64,000 bases of DNA, taken from positions 62,001 through 126,000 of the forward strand of contig CAWHZU010000028.1 of NCBI GenBank assembly GCA_963833885.1. Direction: 5' to 3'. Positions 15,902 through 24,681 of this stretch are shown here, in pieces (the first letter of the stretch is position 1; every line of letters begins with the position of its first letter). Origin of the DNA: JASHPR01 sp963833885. Lineage in GTDB: Bacteria; Actinomycetota; Actinomycetes; Streptosporangiales; Streptosporangiaceae. Below the pieces are notes generated by a model. That model worked only from the letters and a program-made list of their open reading frames with translations. It was not told the origin of the DNA and did no database searches. Both the position numbers and the translations under genes were made by a program.

Positions 15902-17198
15902 GCTCCGGGCGGCTGGAACCGGCCGGCGGGTAGCTTCCGTTCAGCCGGGCCAGCTTGAAGCCGAGGTGCAGGGCAAGGCGGTCGTTGCCGTCGTGCAGGT
16001 CCGCGCCGGTCAGGCGGGCCGCCTTGCCAAGCCGGTAGTACAGCGTGGCCCGGTGCAGCCGCAACTGCTCGGCGGTCCGCTTGGCGTCACAGCCGAGATC
16101 GAGGTACGTCTCGACGGTTCCGGCCAGGTCGTCGTCGTGCCCGATGAGCCGCAGCAGCCGAGGGTCCACACACGAGGAGCGCACGTCGTCGCCCAGCGGG
16201 ACCTGGACCAGGATCCGGAACGCGCCGAGGTCCCGCCAGTGGGCCAGATCGCCCACTGTGGGTACGGCGGCAGCCACCTTCGCGGCCAGCAGCGCCTCGC
16301 GGTAAGAGTGGTGAGCGTCGGCAAGCTGAGGCTGCGGATCGCCGATCCCCGTGATCACGCGCGCGTCGCCGCCGTGCGGTTTGCTGCGTGCCCCTCGGGC
16401 CAGCGCGGCCGACGCTTCACGAGCCGTGACAACCGCCTGCCGGTCGTCGTCGGGCGAAGCGACGGGCACCAGCAGCACCCCGTGGTCGGGACGCGCCAAT
16501 TGCAGTAAGCCCGGCTGCACCCGCCTGCGCAGCAGCTCGAGCATGGCCTCCCCGATGACATCCTCGGCGCCGGACACCGGGGTGCTGGCCAGCCGAACCA
16601 CCACGACCGCGTGCGGCGCGTCGGCCGCCGCCAGCCCCTGCTCCACCAGCTGCTGCGCGGCGACCTGGCGCATCTCCAGGTCGGGCGTCAGCAGGTGGGA
16701 GAGCACGCCCGACCAGAGCCGGCGGTCAAGCTCGTCTTCGTACAGCAGGAGCGCGGCATGGTGGCTGACCCGCTCGACGAGCTCGACGTCGGGGCCGTCC
16801 AGCCGCCGCACGTCGTCGATGAGGAAGAGGAAACCGAGCAGTCGGCCCCGGAAGCGAACCGGGACGCACAGCCGCCCGAGAATGCCCAGCTCCGGATGAC
16901 TGGGTATGCGCACCGGCGAGGTGGCGTGCACGATGCCAAACTGGCGAAACCAGTTCCTGACCTCCGGAGCGGTCTCGCGCATCAGGATCGAGTCCCGGCG
17001 GATTTCGTCGATGGGCCCGTCCTGCGCGGAGTACACAACCATGCGCTGCTCATGGTCCTCGAGCACCGCCGGAGCCCCGGTGCGCCACGAGAGGTCCTCG
17101 ACGAGAGCCTGGAGTTCGTTCAGGGCCACAACCGATCCGCGATCTACGCGAAGGGATAATGCCCGAGTTTGGGCTGGTTCAAGGATTTGGTCAAGCAC
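15891..17198 (-). CDS. PucR/CdaR-type transcriptional regulator (GAF-like sensor plus C-terminal HTH)
   Basis: The 435-residue protein has a GAF-like sensor (about residues 30-140; LCVPVRFRGRLLGFLFLIDD), a middle GGDEF-like CdaR region (about 180-300) and the PucR C-terminal HTH_30 (AKRTAEQLRLHRATLYYRLG, about residue 380). Regulators of this class control purine, amino-acid and peptide catabolism. GTG at 17198 is the assumed start. The gene converges on the peptide-binding lipoprotein and diverges from the M24 peptidase (89-bp spacer), so it probably regulates one or both. It belongs to a different PucR subtype from the one at 33487-35091. Confidence 0.87.
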   Translation of the reverse strand: MLDQILEPAQTRALSLRVDRGSVVALNELQALVEDLSWRTGAPAVLEDHEQRMVVYSAQDGPIDEIRRDSILMRETAPEVRNWFRQFGIVHATSPVRIPSHPELGILGRLCVPVRFRGRLLGFLFLIDDVRRLDGPDVELVERVSHHAALLLYEDELDRRLWSGVLSHLLTPDLEMRQVAAQQLVEQGLAAADAPHAVVVVRLASTPVSGAEDVIGEAMLELLRRRVQPGLLQLARPDHGVLLVPVASPDDDRQAVVTAREASAALARGARSKPHGGDARVITGIGDPQPQLADAHHSYREALLAAKVAAAVPTVGDLAHWRDLGAFRILVQVPLGDDVRSSCVDPRLLRLIGHDDDLAGTVETYLDLGCDAKRTAEQLRLHRATLYYRLGKAARLTGADLHDGNDRLALHLGFKLARLNGSYPPAGSSRPEPTS

Positions 17199-17287
17199 GG
17201 TTCTTTAACAATCGTCGGAACGAGAAACCGCATGCATCCGACACTTGGGCATTGGCAGGTCCGCCGCGCCGCCGTAACACTGCATGG

Positions 17288-18706
17288 GTGGCGGCCTACC
17301 GGAAGACCTCGTTCAGCACTCCCCCATCGGCCCGGCTATCCGAATACATGCGGCAGGGCTGGTCGGCAGACGCCGAGCGGCCTGGCATGCCGTCGGCCCC
17401 CCCTGCCGGGGTGATCGCACGGCGCCGGGGCGCCGTCTCCGCGCGATGGCCCGGTGCCCGGTTGATCGTCCCGGCAGGCCAGCCGCGACTGCGCGCGGGT
17501 GACTCGCACTACCCGTTCAGGCCCGAAAGCAATTACGTATGGCTGACCGGAGATCAGACACCCGGCGGAGTGCTGGTCCTGGAACCCGCCGGCGGGGAGC
17601 ATGAAGCGACGCTGTACCTGCAGCCGCCGTCGGGCCGCAGCGATGACAGCTTCTGGCTCAGCGGGGCGCACGGCGAGCTGTGGGTGGGGCCGCGCCCGGA
17701 ACTCGCCGACATCTCCCAGCGGCTGGGTGTCTCCTGCGCCCCGCGCGCCGACCTCGACGGGCTGCGGCCGGATGACGGGTACCTCGTGCTGCGCGGCACC
17801 GATCCGCAGATCGACGCCGCGGTGCCAGTGGCAGTTGCCGACGACGAGCAGTGGCTCCGGGCCAGCCTGGCCGAGATCCGGCTGGTCAAGGACGAATGGG
17901 AGATCGGCCAGCTGCGGGCCGCCATGGAACTCAGCGCTGCCGGGTTCGCCGACGCCGCCGAAGTGCTGCGCCGGGCCGCGGAAGGGGAACCGGTCGGCGA
18001 GCGGGAGGTGGAGGCGGCGTTCGAGCACCGGGCCCGGGCGGGCGGCGCGGGCCCCGGCTACCCGACGATCGCCGCGGCGGGCTGGCACGCCACGATCCTG
18101 CACTGGACCCGCAACGACGGGCCGCTGCGGCCGGGTGAGCTGATCGTGATCGACGCGGGCGCGGAAACCGAGACGCTGTACACGGCCGACATCACCCGCA
18201 CCCTGCCGGTGTCCGGCACGTTCACCGCGATCCAGCGCGAGGTGTACGAGATCGTGCTGGCCGCGCAGCAGGCCGCACTTGCCGAGATAGCTCCCGGCAA
18301 GGCGTACCGGGACTACTACAGAGTCGTCGCGCAAGTGCTAGCCGACGGGCTGGAGCAGCTCGGCGTGCTACCGGTCAGCGCCGCCGACTCGCTGCGCGAG
18401 GACAGCGGGCTGCACCGCCGCTGGACGCTCTGCGCACCCGGGCACATGCTCGGGCTTGACGTGCACGACTGCGGCGATGCCCCGGCGGAGTCATACATCG
18501 ACGGCGTGCTGCGTCCCGGGATGGTGCTGACCGTCGAGCCGGGCCTGTACTTCCAGCGGTACGACGAGCTCGCGCCCGCGGCGCTGCGCGGGCTCGGCGT
18601 CCGCATCGAGGACGACGTTCTGGTCACACCCGACGGCTGCGAGCTGCTGAGCGCCGCTCTCCCCCGCACCCCCGACGCCGTCGAGCAGTGGCTGGCAGGC
18701 GAGTGA
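17288..18706 (+). CDS. pepP: M24 family Xaa-Pro aminopeptidase
   Basis: The 472-residue protein has an aminopeptidase P N-terminal domain (about residues 40-180; RPESNYVWLTGDQTPGGVLV) and a pita-bread M24 domain with all five dimetal ligands: Asp289 (VIDAG), Asp301 (YTADITRT), His386 (GHMLGLDVHD), Glu417 (VEPGLYF) and Glu441 (RIEDD). It should release N-terminal residues that precede proline, in the cytoplasm. The start is taken as GTG 17288; the frame is open back to 17159, but that part is unlike the family. It is divergent from a PucR-type regulator, which suggests regulated peptide use with the neighbouring peptide-binding lipoprotein. Confidence 0.88.
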   Translation: MAAYRKTSFSTPPSARLSEYMRQGWSADAERPGMPSAPPAGVIARRRGAVSARWPGARLIVPAGQPRLRAGDSHYPFRPESNYVWLTGDQTPGGVLVLEPAGGEHEATLYLQPPSGRSDDSFWLSGAHGELWVGPRPELADISQRLGVSCAPRADLDGLRPDDGYLVLRGTDPQIDAAVPVAVADDEQWLRASLAEIRLVKDEWEIGQLRAAMELSAAGFADAAEVLRRAAEGEPVGEREVEAAFEHRARAGGAGPGYPTIAAAGWHATILHWTRNDGPLRPGELIVIDAGAETETLYTADITRTLPVSGTFTAIQREVYEIVLAAQQAALAEIAPGKAYRDYYRVVAQVLADGLEQLGVLPVSAADSLREDSGLHRRWTLCAPGHMLGLDVHDCGDAPAESYIDGVLRPGMVLTVEPGLYFQRYDELAPAALRGLGVRIEDDVLVTPDGCELLSAALPRTPDAVEQWLAGE

Positions 18707-18721
18707 CCACGGACCCTTGGA

Positions 18722-19267
18722 ATGAGAGACATCCCACGAGCGATCTCCGTCGGACGCCGCGTCGTGGTGACCGGCATGGCCGGGGCGGGGAAGAGCACGT
18801 TCTCGCGAGCGCTTTCGGCGAAGACCGGCCTCCCCGTCATTGTTCTCGACGTCCACTTCTGGATGCCGGGTTGGGCGAAGCCGACCGAGGCCGAGTGGCG
18901 CGAGAAGCAGAAGGGACTGCTCGCCGACGACGACTGGATCGCCGACGGCAACTACCACGCCACGCTCGATCTTCGACTCGAGCGAGCAGACACGGTCGTG
19001 TTCCTCGACATACGGTGGTGGATCTGCGCATGGCGCGCGCTCGTGCGCGGGATTCGAACGCGCCCGGTTGACTTCGAGCTGCCAAACGGCTGTGACGAGT
19101 CCCGTTTGCGTCGGCTCCGCGATGAATGGTGCCTGGTTTGGCGCATCTGGCGAGTCCGCCGCTCTGAGCGCGAAAGAGAGCTGAAGATACTGTCGCAGCA
19201 CGGAAAGCATGTGGCGATGTACGTGCTCCGGTCCAAGCGCGCCGTGCGCGAGTTTCTCGACGCATGA
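18722..19267 (+). CDS. P-loop nucleoside-kinase-like ATPase (FlaR/AdK-related)
   Basis: The 181-residue protein has a Walker A motif GMAGAGKST (about residues 18-26). It continues like the 'DNA topology modulation protein FlaR'/adenylate-kinase-like family, with LDVHFWMPGW, DDWIADGNYHATLDLRL and a basic lid helix. Members are probably small-molecule kinases; the FlaR name is historical and the substrate is unknown. It starts 15 bp after the M24 peptidase stop. Codon use at the 3' end is less GC-biased than its neighbours, which may hint at transfer. ATG at 18722 is supported by reasonable family length. Confidence 0.75.
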   Translation: MRDIPRAISVGRRVVVTGMAGAGKSTFSRALSAKTGLPVIVLDVHFWMPGWAKPTEAEWREKQKGLLADDDWIADGNYHATLDLRLERADTVVFLDIRWWICAWRALVRGIRTRPVDFELPNGCDESRLRRLRDEWCLVWRIWRVRRSERERELKILSQHGKHVAMYVLRSKRAVREFLDA

Positions 19268-19321
19268 GGGCCGGTCCCTCTCTAGCGTCTGGGTGGTAAA
19301 ACCAGGGAAGGGAGAAGCAGC

Positions 19322-19843
19322 GTGAGCACCGTCGTGCATAAGCCGGACCGCCAGCTCGATGACTCGAAAGAAGTGCTGCTGGGCTTCCTGGACTATTACC
19401 GGTCGGTCATCGCGCGCAAGATCGAGGGCCTGACCGACGCCGAGCTGCGCGAGAGCCGGCTGCCGTCGGGCTGGACGCCGCTGGAACTGCTCAAGCACCT
19501 CGTCTACATGGAGCGGCGCTGGCTGCGGTGGGGATTCTGCGCTGAGCAGGTCTCCGATCCGCGCGGCGACGAAGACCAGGCCGGGCGCTGGCACGCCGGA
19601 CCGGGTGACACCGCCGCCGGCCTCATCGCGGCACTGCACGCCGGCGGCGAGCAGACCCGGGCCATCGCCTCCGCTGCCGAGCTGAGCGACGTCAGCGCCG
19701 TCGGCGGCCGGTTCACCGACAACGACACATGGCCGCCGCCGACGCTGGCGTGGATCCTCGTATACGTGCTGCAGGAGTACTCGCGTCACGCCGGGCACCT
19801 CGACGTCGCGCGAGAGCTGATAGACGGCACAACCGGCGAGTGA
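19322..19843 (+). CDS. DinB-superfamily DUF664 protein
   Basis: The 173-residue four-helix protein has the DUF664 signature LPSGWTPLELLKHLVYMERRW (metal His of helix 2) and a C-terminal VLQEYSRHAGHLDVARELID that carries the other His residues of the DinB metal triad. DinB/DUF664 proteins are thought to be metal-dependent thiol transferases, often mycothiol-linked in actinobacteria. GTG at 19322 follows a clear GGGAGAAG ribosome-binding site. A second, divergent DUF664 gene lies at 26110-26706. No partner gene is evident. Confidence 0.85.
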   Translation: MSTVVHKPDRQLDDSKEVLLGFLDYYRSVIARKIEGLTDAELRESRLPSGWTPLELLKHLVYMERRWLRWGFCAEQVSDPRGDEDQAGRWHAGPGDTAAGLIAALHAGGEQTRAIASAAELSDVSAVGGRFTDNDTWPPPTLAWILVYVLQEYSRHAGHLDVARELIDGTTGE

Positions 19844-19885
19844 GCGACTGCACTCCGCCGGCAGGTCGTAACGAATGAGCCTCAT

Positions 19886-19941
19886 CTTGCATTGGGACTA
19901 GTTAACGACGCGCCAGCGCGCTTGCATTGTCACTAGGTAAC
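19886..19941. repeat. Imperfect 21-bp direct repeats upstream of the FtsX-type permease
   Basis: The motif CTTGCATTG-NN-ACTAG-N-TAAC occurs at 19886-19906 and 19921-19941; 18 of 21 positions match and the copies are 35 bp apart. Both lie in the AT-richer gap directly before the permease ATG at 19966. Tandem sites of this size usually bind a repressor or activator dimer. No regulator gene is adjacent. Confidence 0.6.
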
Positions 19942-19965
19942 AAGAGGCGGGGAAGGGCGGCTCGC

Positions 19966-22683
19966 ATGGCACGGTTGGCGTGGTCGCAGCTGCGGTTCGC
20001 AGCCGTGCGGGTCGTTGCCCTGCTGGCCGGGCTGCTGCTGGCCACGACCGCGTTCACCGTGCTGACCGCCGCGTCACGTACCGCGCAATTGCGCACCGTC
20101 GGCACGGTCTCGTCCCACTTCCTGTCGGCTTACCAGATCCTGGTCCGGCCCAAGGGGGCGAGGACGGCGCTGGAAGAACAGACCGGAACCGTCCAGCCCA
20201 ACTTCCTGGCCGGCATATATGGCGGGATCGCCATGGCGCAGTACCACCAGATCGCCAGCCTGCCCGGCGTGTCGGTGGCGGCACCGATCGCCATGGTGGG
20301 CTACGCGCTGGTGGATGCGGCGGTCCCGTTCGCGATCCCGGCGGCCGACTACCGCGGCCCGGGCCGCCATCTGTTCCGGGACCAGACGACGTGGGTCAGC
20401 GACAACGGCACGAGCCGGGTCACCCAGCCTGCCAACTACACCTACGTCACGCCCGGACAGCTCCAGTTCAATCAGTCCTCGGCTGACATGCAGGAACTGG
20501 TGCCAGGACACGGCGCCGTCACCGTGTGCCCGAACCGGGCGGAGCCCCCGGCAGCCAGTCCGTTCGGCATCGCCTATCAGTCCACTATCGGCTGCTGGTC
20601 CAAGGTGGACGGGTACGGGTCTGCGTCCGGTAGCGGCAGCGCCAGCGGCCCGGTAGACCCCGCCTACTGGGTCATTCCCGTGCTGATCGCGGCCATCGAC
20701 CCGGCGGCAGAGGCGAAGCTCGACGGGCTGAACCGCGCCGTTGTCTCCGGTCATTACCTGGCCGAGCGCGCCAACACGACACCGCAAGACAGTGAGTCCG
20801 AGTTCCCGGTGCTGGCGTCTTCGGCCAGCGGCATGGACGAGTACGCGGTCACCACCTTGCAGCGGCTTGCCGCGCCGCAGACGCCGCCGGACCTGACCGT
20901 GCCGTGGCTGACGAAGGAAGCCTCTGCCCCGGGCCAGACCCTGGTCACCGAGCGCAGCACGGCCCAGCAGGCTTACCGGCAGATGCTGCGCTACCTGGCC
21001 AGCAGCGCCCAGGTCGGCGACCGCCTTCCCATCACCGGGTACTGGAGCATCGGCCCGGTCCGCTACCGGCGCATCGCGACCGGCGCGCTCCAGCCCATTG
21101 AGGTACACCACCCGCTGTCGGTCTGGCAGGCCGCAGGCTTCTCCGGCGTGTCCATGGACAATGAGGACAGCGCCTACCGCCAGATCTCAGCGCACACCCC
21201 CCAGAGCGCGAGCGTCCTCGGCGGCGTCGAGGCGGCCCCGAAGCTCGTGGGCACGTTTGACCCGGCGCGGATGCGGTCGTTTGACCGGCTGTCGGAGGTT
21301 CCGCTGGGTGGCTATGAGCCGGTGGTGGCCGCTCCGGCGACGGCGGCCAGCCGCCGGGCGCTGGGCGGCGCCGATCTGCTGCCGAGCCAGAACCTGGGCG
21401 GGTACGTGAGCCAGCCGGTCAACCTGATCACCTCGCTGTCGGCGCTGCCCGCGCTGCAGAACAGCATCCAGTACGACGGGAACCTGCACGCCAGCGACCC
21501 GATCAGCGTGATCAGGGTACGGGTCGCCGGGGTGACCGGGCCGAACCCGGTGTCGCTGGAGCGGATCCGGGAAGTGGCGCAGCAGATCGCGGTGCGGACG
21601 CACCTGGACGTGGACATCGTGGCCGGCTCCTCACCCGCCCCGACGACCGTCGACCTGCCGGCCGGGAAATTCGGCCAGCCAGCGCTGACGCTGACCGAGC
21701 TCTGGGTGAAGAAGGGCGTGGCGGTCGCGATTCTGTCCGCGGTCGACAAGAACAGCGTGGTGCTGTTCATCTTGATCCTGGTCGTCTGCGTGCTGTTCGT
21801 GGCCAACTCCGCCACCGCGGCCATCCGCGGCCGCCGCCGCGAGCTGGGGGTGCTGGCGTGCCTGGGCTGGACCAGGCCGCGGCTGTTCGCCACGGTGCTC
21901 GGCGAGCTGGCGGCCATCGGGCTGATCGCGGGCGTGCTCGGCGCGGCCGCGGCGCTGCCGTTGTCGGCAGCACTCGGCCTGCGTGCCTCGCCAGGGCGGG
22001 CAGCGCTGGCGGTGCCGATCGCGGTCGTCGTCGCGGTCACCGCCGGGCTGATCCCGGCCTGGCTGGCCGCGCGGGCCGATCCGATCGCGTCGGTCCGGCC
22101 CGCGGTGCTCGCCGCCGGGCGCAGCCGCGTGCCGGGCGGCGTGACCGGCCTGGCCGCCACCAACGTGCTGCGCACCCCCGGCCGGGCGCTGGTCGGCGCC
22201 GTCAGCCTCGCCGTCGGGATCACCGCGCTGACCATGCTCGCCGCGCTGTCGCTGGCGTTCCGCGGCGTGGTCGTCGGCTCGCTGCTCGGCGACGCCGTCG
22301 CGGTGCAGGTCCGCGGCGTTGACTACATCGCGGTCGCCGCCACGGTGGTGCTCGGCGTGCTGGCCGTCGCGGACGTGGTGTTCCTGAACATCACCGAACG
22401 CTCGGCCGAACTCGCCGCGATCCGCGCGTTCGGCTGGCGCGAGTCCACGCTGAGCCGGCTCGTCATCACCGAAGGCGTGATCATCGGCCTGGCCGGCTCG
22501 CTGGCCGGCGCGGCGATCGGGCTGAGCGCGGCGGCCGTATTCGCCGGGCAGGCGCCAGCCTCGCTGTACCTGGTCGCCGCCGCAGCAGCGGGCGCCGGCG
22601 TACTCGTCACGGCAACGGCCGCCTTCCTGCCAGCCCGCGCGCTGCGCCGCCTGCCCGCCGCGCACCTGCTGGCCGCCGACTGA
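19966..22683 (+). CDS. FtsX-family ABC transporter permease (no cognate ATPase nearby)
   Basis: The 905-residue membrane protein has an N-terminal helix (about residues 10-30), a large external region to about residue 590, then two FtsX blocks of helices (about 600-720 and 775-900). The first includes the typical AAIRGRRRELGVLACLGWTR segment, and the second ERSAELAAIRAFGWRESTLS. Such MacB/LolE-like permeases normally work with an ATPase encoded next door, which is absent here. ATG at 19966 is preferred over an upstream in-frame TTG (19927), since GGGAAGGGCGG precedes it. The substrate is unknown; lipid, peptide or drug extrusion or envelope signalling are possible. Confidence 0.85.
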   Translation: MARLAWSQLRFAAVRVVALLAGLLLATTAFTVLTAASRTAQLRTVGTVSSHFLSAYQILVRPKGARTALEEQTGTVQPNFLAGIYGGIAMAQYHQIASLPGVSVAAPIAMVGYALVDAAVPFAIPAADYRGPGRHLFRDQTTWVSDNGTSRVTQPANYTYVTPGQLQFNQSSADMQELVPGHGAVTVCPNRAEPPAASPFGIAYQSTIGCWSKVDGYGSASGSGSASGPVDPAYWVIPVLIAAIDPAAEAKLDGLNRAVVSGHYLAERANTTPQDSESEFPVLASSASGMDEYAVTTLQRLAAPQTPPDLTVPWLTKEASAPGQTLVTERSTAQQAYRQMLRYLASSAQVGDRLPITGYWSIGPVRYRRIATGALQPIEVHHPLSVWQAAGFSGVSMDNEDSAYRQISAHTPQSASVLGGVEAAPKLVGTFDPARMRSFDRLSEVPLGGYEPVVAAPATAASRRALGGADLLPSQNLGGYVSQPVNLITSLSALPALQNSIQYDGNLHASDPISVIRVRVAGVTGPNPVSLERIREVAQQIAVRTHLDVDIVAGSSPAPTTVDLPAGKFGQPALTLTELWVKKGVAVAILSAVDKNSVVLFILILVVCVLFVANSATAAIRGRRRELGVLACLGWTRPRLFATVLGELAAIGLIAGVLGAAAALPLSAALGLRASPGRAALAVPIAVVVAVTAGLIPAWLAARADPIASVRPAVLAAGRSRVPGGVTGLAATNVLRTPGRALVGAVSLAVGITALTMLAALSLAFRGVVVGSLLGDAVAVQVRGVDYIAVAATVVLGVLAVADVVFLNITERSAELAAIRAFGWRESTLSRLVITEGVIIGLAGSLAGAAIGLSAAAVFAGQAPASLYLVAAAAAGAGVLVTATAAFLPARALRRLPAAHLLAAD

Positions 22684-22698
22684 CGGCGACGCTGAGTT

Positions 22699-23592
22699 CT
22701 AGCCGAGCGCGCCAGCCAGCACGTCGGAAAGGGCGGAGCCGCATAGGCGATCCGGATCCTTCTGCGGGTTGTAGCAGCCGACCGACGCACCGATCAGGAG
22801 CGGATCCTGCCCCAGCGGCAGCAGCAGCTCGGCCAGCTGCGGCAGGTCGATGCCCCCGGGCATCAGGTAGTCCGTTGCCGGGAACGCCGCCTCGTCCAGC
22901 ACGTCGACGTCGAGGTGCAGCCAGTAGGGCGTCGCCGACGACGCGAACCGGTCCCGGGCCACCCGGCCGAGGTCGGCCGGGCCTGCCTTGATCGCGTCCG
23001 GGCCAAACACGGTGAGGCCGAGCTGATCCGGCAGATCGCCGATGTCGGCCGCCTCCTCCTGGTCGCGGGCGCCCATCAGGACCATGTCCCGGCCGTCGAT
23101 CACCGGCATCGCGCCCATCGCCGCCAGCAGGTCCGGCCAGCCGCGGCCGAGCAGGGCCGCCACCGGCATGTCGGCGGCCTCACCGGTCGGTGACGTGCGG
23201 TTGTCGTACACGTCGACGTGCCCGTCGACGTAGGCCAGGCCTACCCGGCCGAGCACGTCACGAGCGGCCGGGGCCGCCCCCATCAGGATCGTGCAGCAGC
23301 CACCAAGCAGCAGCGGCCGGCGGCCGTCCGCCAGCAGGCCGGTCACGGCGGCCCGCGTCGCGGCCACGACCGAGCCAACGCTCGGCCAGCCGACAATGCC
23401 GCTGCCCACGTCGCGGTCCGGGCCGGTTATCCGCACCTCCAGGTCCCCGGCGTCCGTTCCCGCCAGCCGACCGACCAGCCCAAGGTCCCGCAGCACCGCC
23501 GGGCTCAGCTCGGTGCCGAACGGCGGGCCCCCGGCGGGCGCGGCGACGCTGTCGACCGGAACGCCGAGCACCGTCCAGCCCTGGCTGCCCAT
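22699..23592 (-). CDS. Arginase/agmatinase-fold protein with an altered metal site
   Basis: The 297-residue protein has the ureohydrolase fold. DGHVD (Asp123, His125, Asp127) and HLDVDVLD (Asp228, Asp230) supply five of the six usual manganese ligands. The first motif, normally GGDHS, reads GGCC (97-100), so the ligand His is replaced by Cys100. Arginases and agmatinases hydrolyse a guanidino group; loss of the first His could leave a single-metal or altered-specificity enzyme, or an inactive one. ATG at 23592 follows AGGGTG at about 7 bp. It converges on the FtsX permease with 15 bp between stops. Confidence 0.8.
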   Translation of the reverse strand: MGSQGWTVLGVPVDSVAAPAGGPPFGTELSPAVLRDLGLVGRLAGTDAGDLEVRITGPDRDVGSGIVGWPSVGSVVAATRAAVTGLLADGRRPLLLGGCCTILMGAAPAARDVLGRVGLAYVDGHVDVYDNRTSPTGEAADMPVAALLGRGWPDLLAAMGAMPVIDGRDMVLMGARDQEEAADIGDLPDQLGLTVFGPDAIKAGPADLGRVARDRFASSATPYWLHLDVDVLDEAAFPATDYLMPGGIDLPQLAELLLPLGQDPLLIGASVGCYNPQKDPDRLCGSALSDVLAGALG

Positions 23593-23628
23593 GCCGAGCA
23601 CCCTACTAGGGACCAGACCGGGCCAGTA

Positions 23629-24681
23629 TCACCTGGTGAAGTGCTCGAAGACGTGGCTGAAATACCACTCGGGCTGGTCGATCCCGGAGCACGTCCCCGC
23701 GCCCTTGGTGCCGGGACAGCCACCGTTATCCCGTTCCAGGGCCCAGAAAGACAAAGTATTGATGCCTTTAGTCTGGGCCCAGCGCAGTACTGCGATCGCG
23801 TCGGCCATCGTGAACGTCTCGTCGGGGCCGAAGTCGTCGATCCCCGGCATCTCGGTGACGCCGATCATGTGCCAGATCCGGGCGGGCGGATAACTGGGGT
23901 AGAGCGACTGGAGCTCGGTGTAGCTGCCTGCCGCGGCGGTCTCGGTGTCGGTGAGCATGTTCTGCTCGGTGCCGATGTAGTAGTCGAACGTGAGCAGGTT
24001 CACGACGCTGATCCGCGCGTGGTCGGCGATCGCGTTCGCGAGGAGCGCGTCGTCCGCGGAGTCCAGCCCGGTGGTGGGCGTCGGCAGCGTGTAGGAGAAC
24101 TGGATGCTGATCCCGCGGGCAGCGGCCCAGGACTCGACCATGGCGATCGCCTCGTTGCGGCGGTTGATGCCTGCCGTGTCGGTGAGCGACGTGCCCTCGA
24201 TGTCCAGGTCGATCCGGGGCGCGTGGTAGGTCGTGATCACCTTCTCGTAGACCTGGGCTATCGCGGAGACGCTCGTGCAGCTGTCGGCGAGCTCGGTTCC
24301 GGTGGTGTCCGCGGCGTAGCCGCCAAACGACGGGATGACGTTGCCGCCCGCCGCCTGGATGGCCGAGATGTCGCTGCCGAAACTGGCGGAGGAGATCGGC
24401 TCGCTCGTGTCACCGTTCCAGTACGCAGTGCACGAGCCCGCCTGGGCGGTCTGCAGGAACGCCAGCGAGAGGTACCGGGCGCCGGATTCCTGGGACAGGG
24501 CGGCCGGGCCGCCCCCGGTGGTGTCGTAGGTCTCGACGTAGGGGGCGAACACCTGGCGCGGCAGGACGTTGCGGCCCGGCCAGGTGCCTGCGCTGGCTGC
24601 AGGTGCGACGGCGAATCCGAGCGCAACTAATGGGGCGGTCACGGCTGCCAGCGCAGCCACCAGGCGGGTGTGTCGTCTCAT
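23629..24681 (-). CDS. Secreted GH18 chitinase-like glycosidase
   Basis: The 350-residue protein has a signal peptide (RRHTRLV basic start, hydrophobic core, cleavage near APAASA) and a GH18 (beta/alpha)8 barrel. The catalytic DxxDxDxE region appears as APRIDLDIEGTS (Glu about residue 167), and the LLTFDYY strand and SFWALERDNGGCPG C-terminal motif follow. It should hydrolyse chitin or chitooligosaccharides outside the cell. It has no binding module, unlike the homologues at 45153 and 57605. The start is fixed at ATG 24681. An 11-bp perfect palindrome (24759-24781) lies 78 bp upstream and is the probable operator. Confidence 0.88.
   Translation of the reverse strand: MRRHTRLVAALAAVTAPLVALGFAVAPAASAGTWPGRNVLPRQVFAPYVETYDTTGGGPAALSQESGARYLSLAFLQTAQAGSCTAYWNGDTSEPISSASFGSDISAIQAAGGNVIPSFGGYAADTTGTELADSCTSVSAIAQVYEKVITTYHAPRIDLDIEGTSLTDTAGINRRNEAIAMVESWAAARGISIQFSYTLPTPTTGLDSADDALLANAIADHARISVVNLLTFDYYIGTEQNMLTDTETAAAGSYTELQSLYPSYPPARIWHMIGVTEMPGIDDFGPDETFTMADAIAVLRWAQTKGINTLSFWALERDNGGCPGTKGAGTCSGIDQPEWYFSHVFEHFTR

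Noticed and set aside
17159..17287. N-terminal extension of the M24 peptidase to an ATG at 17159
   Set aside because: The extra 43 residues overlap the divergent PucR promoter and start and do not resemble the family N-terminus.
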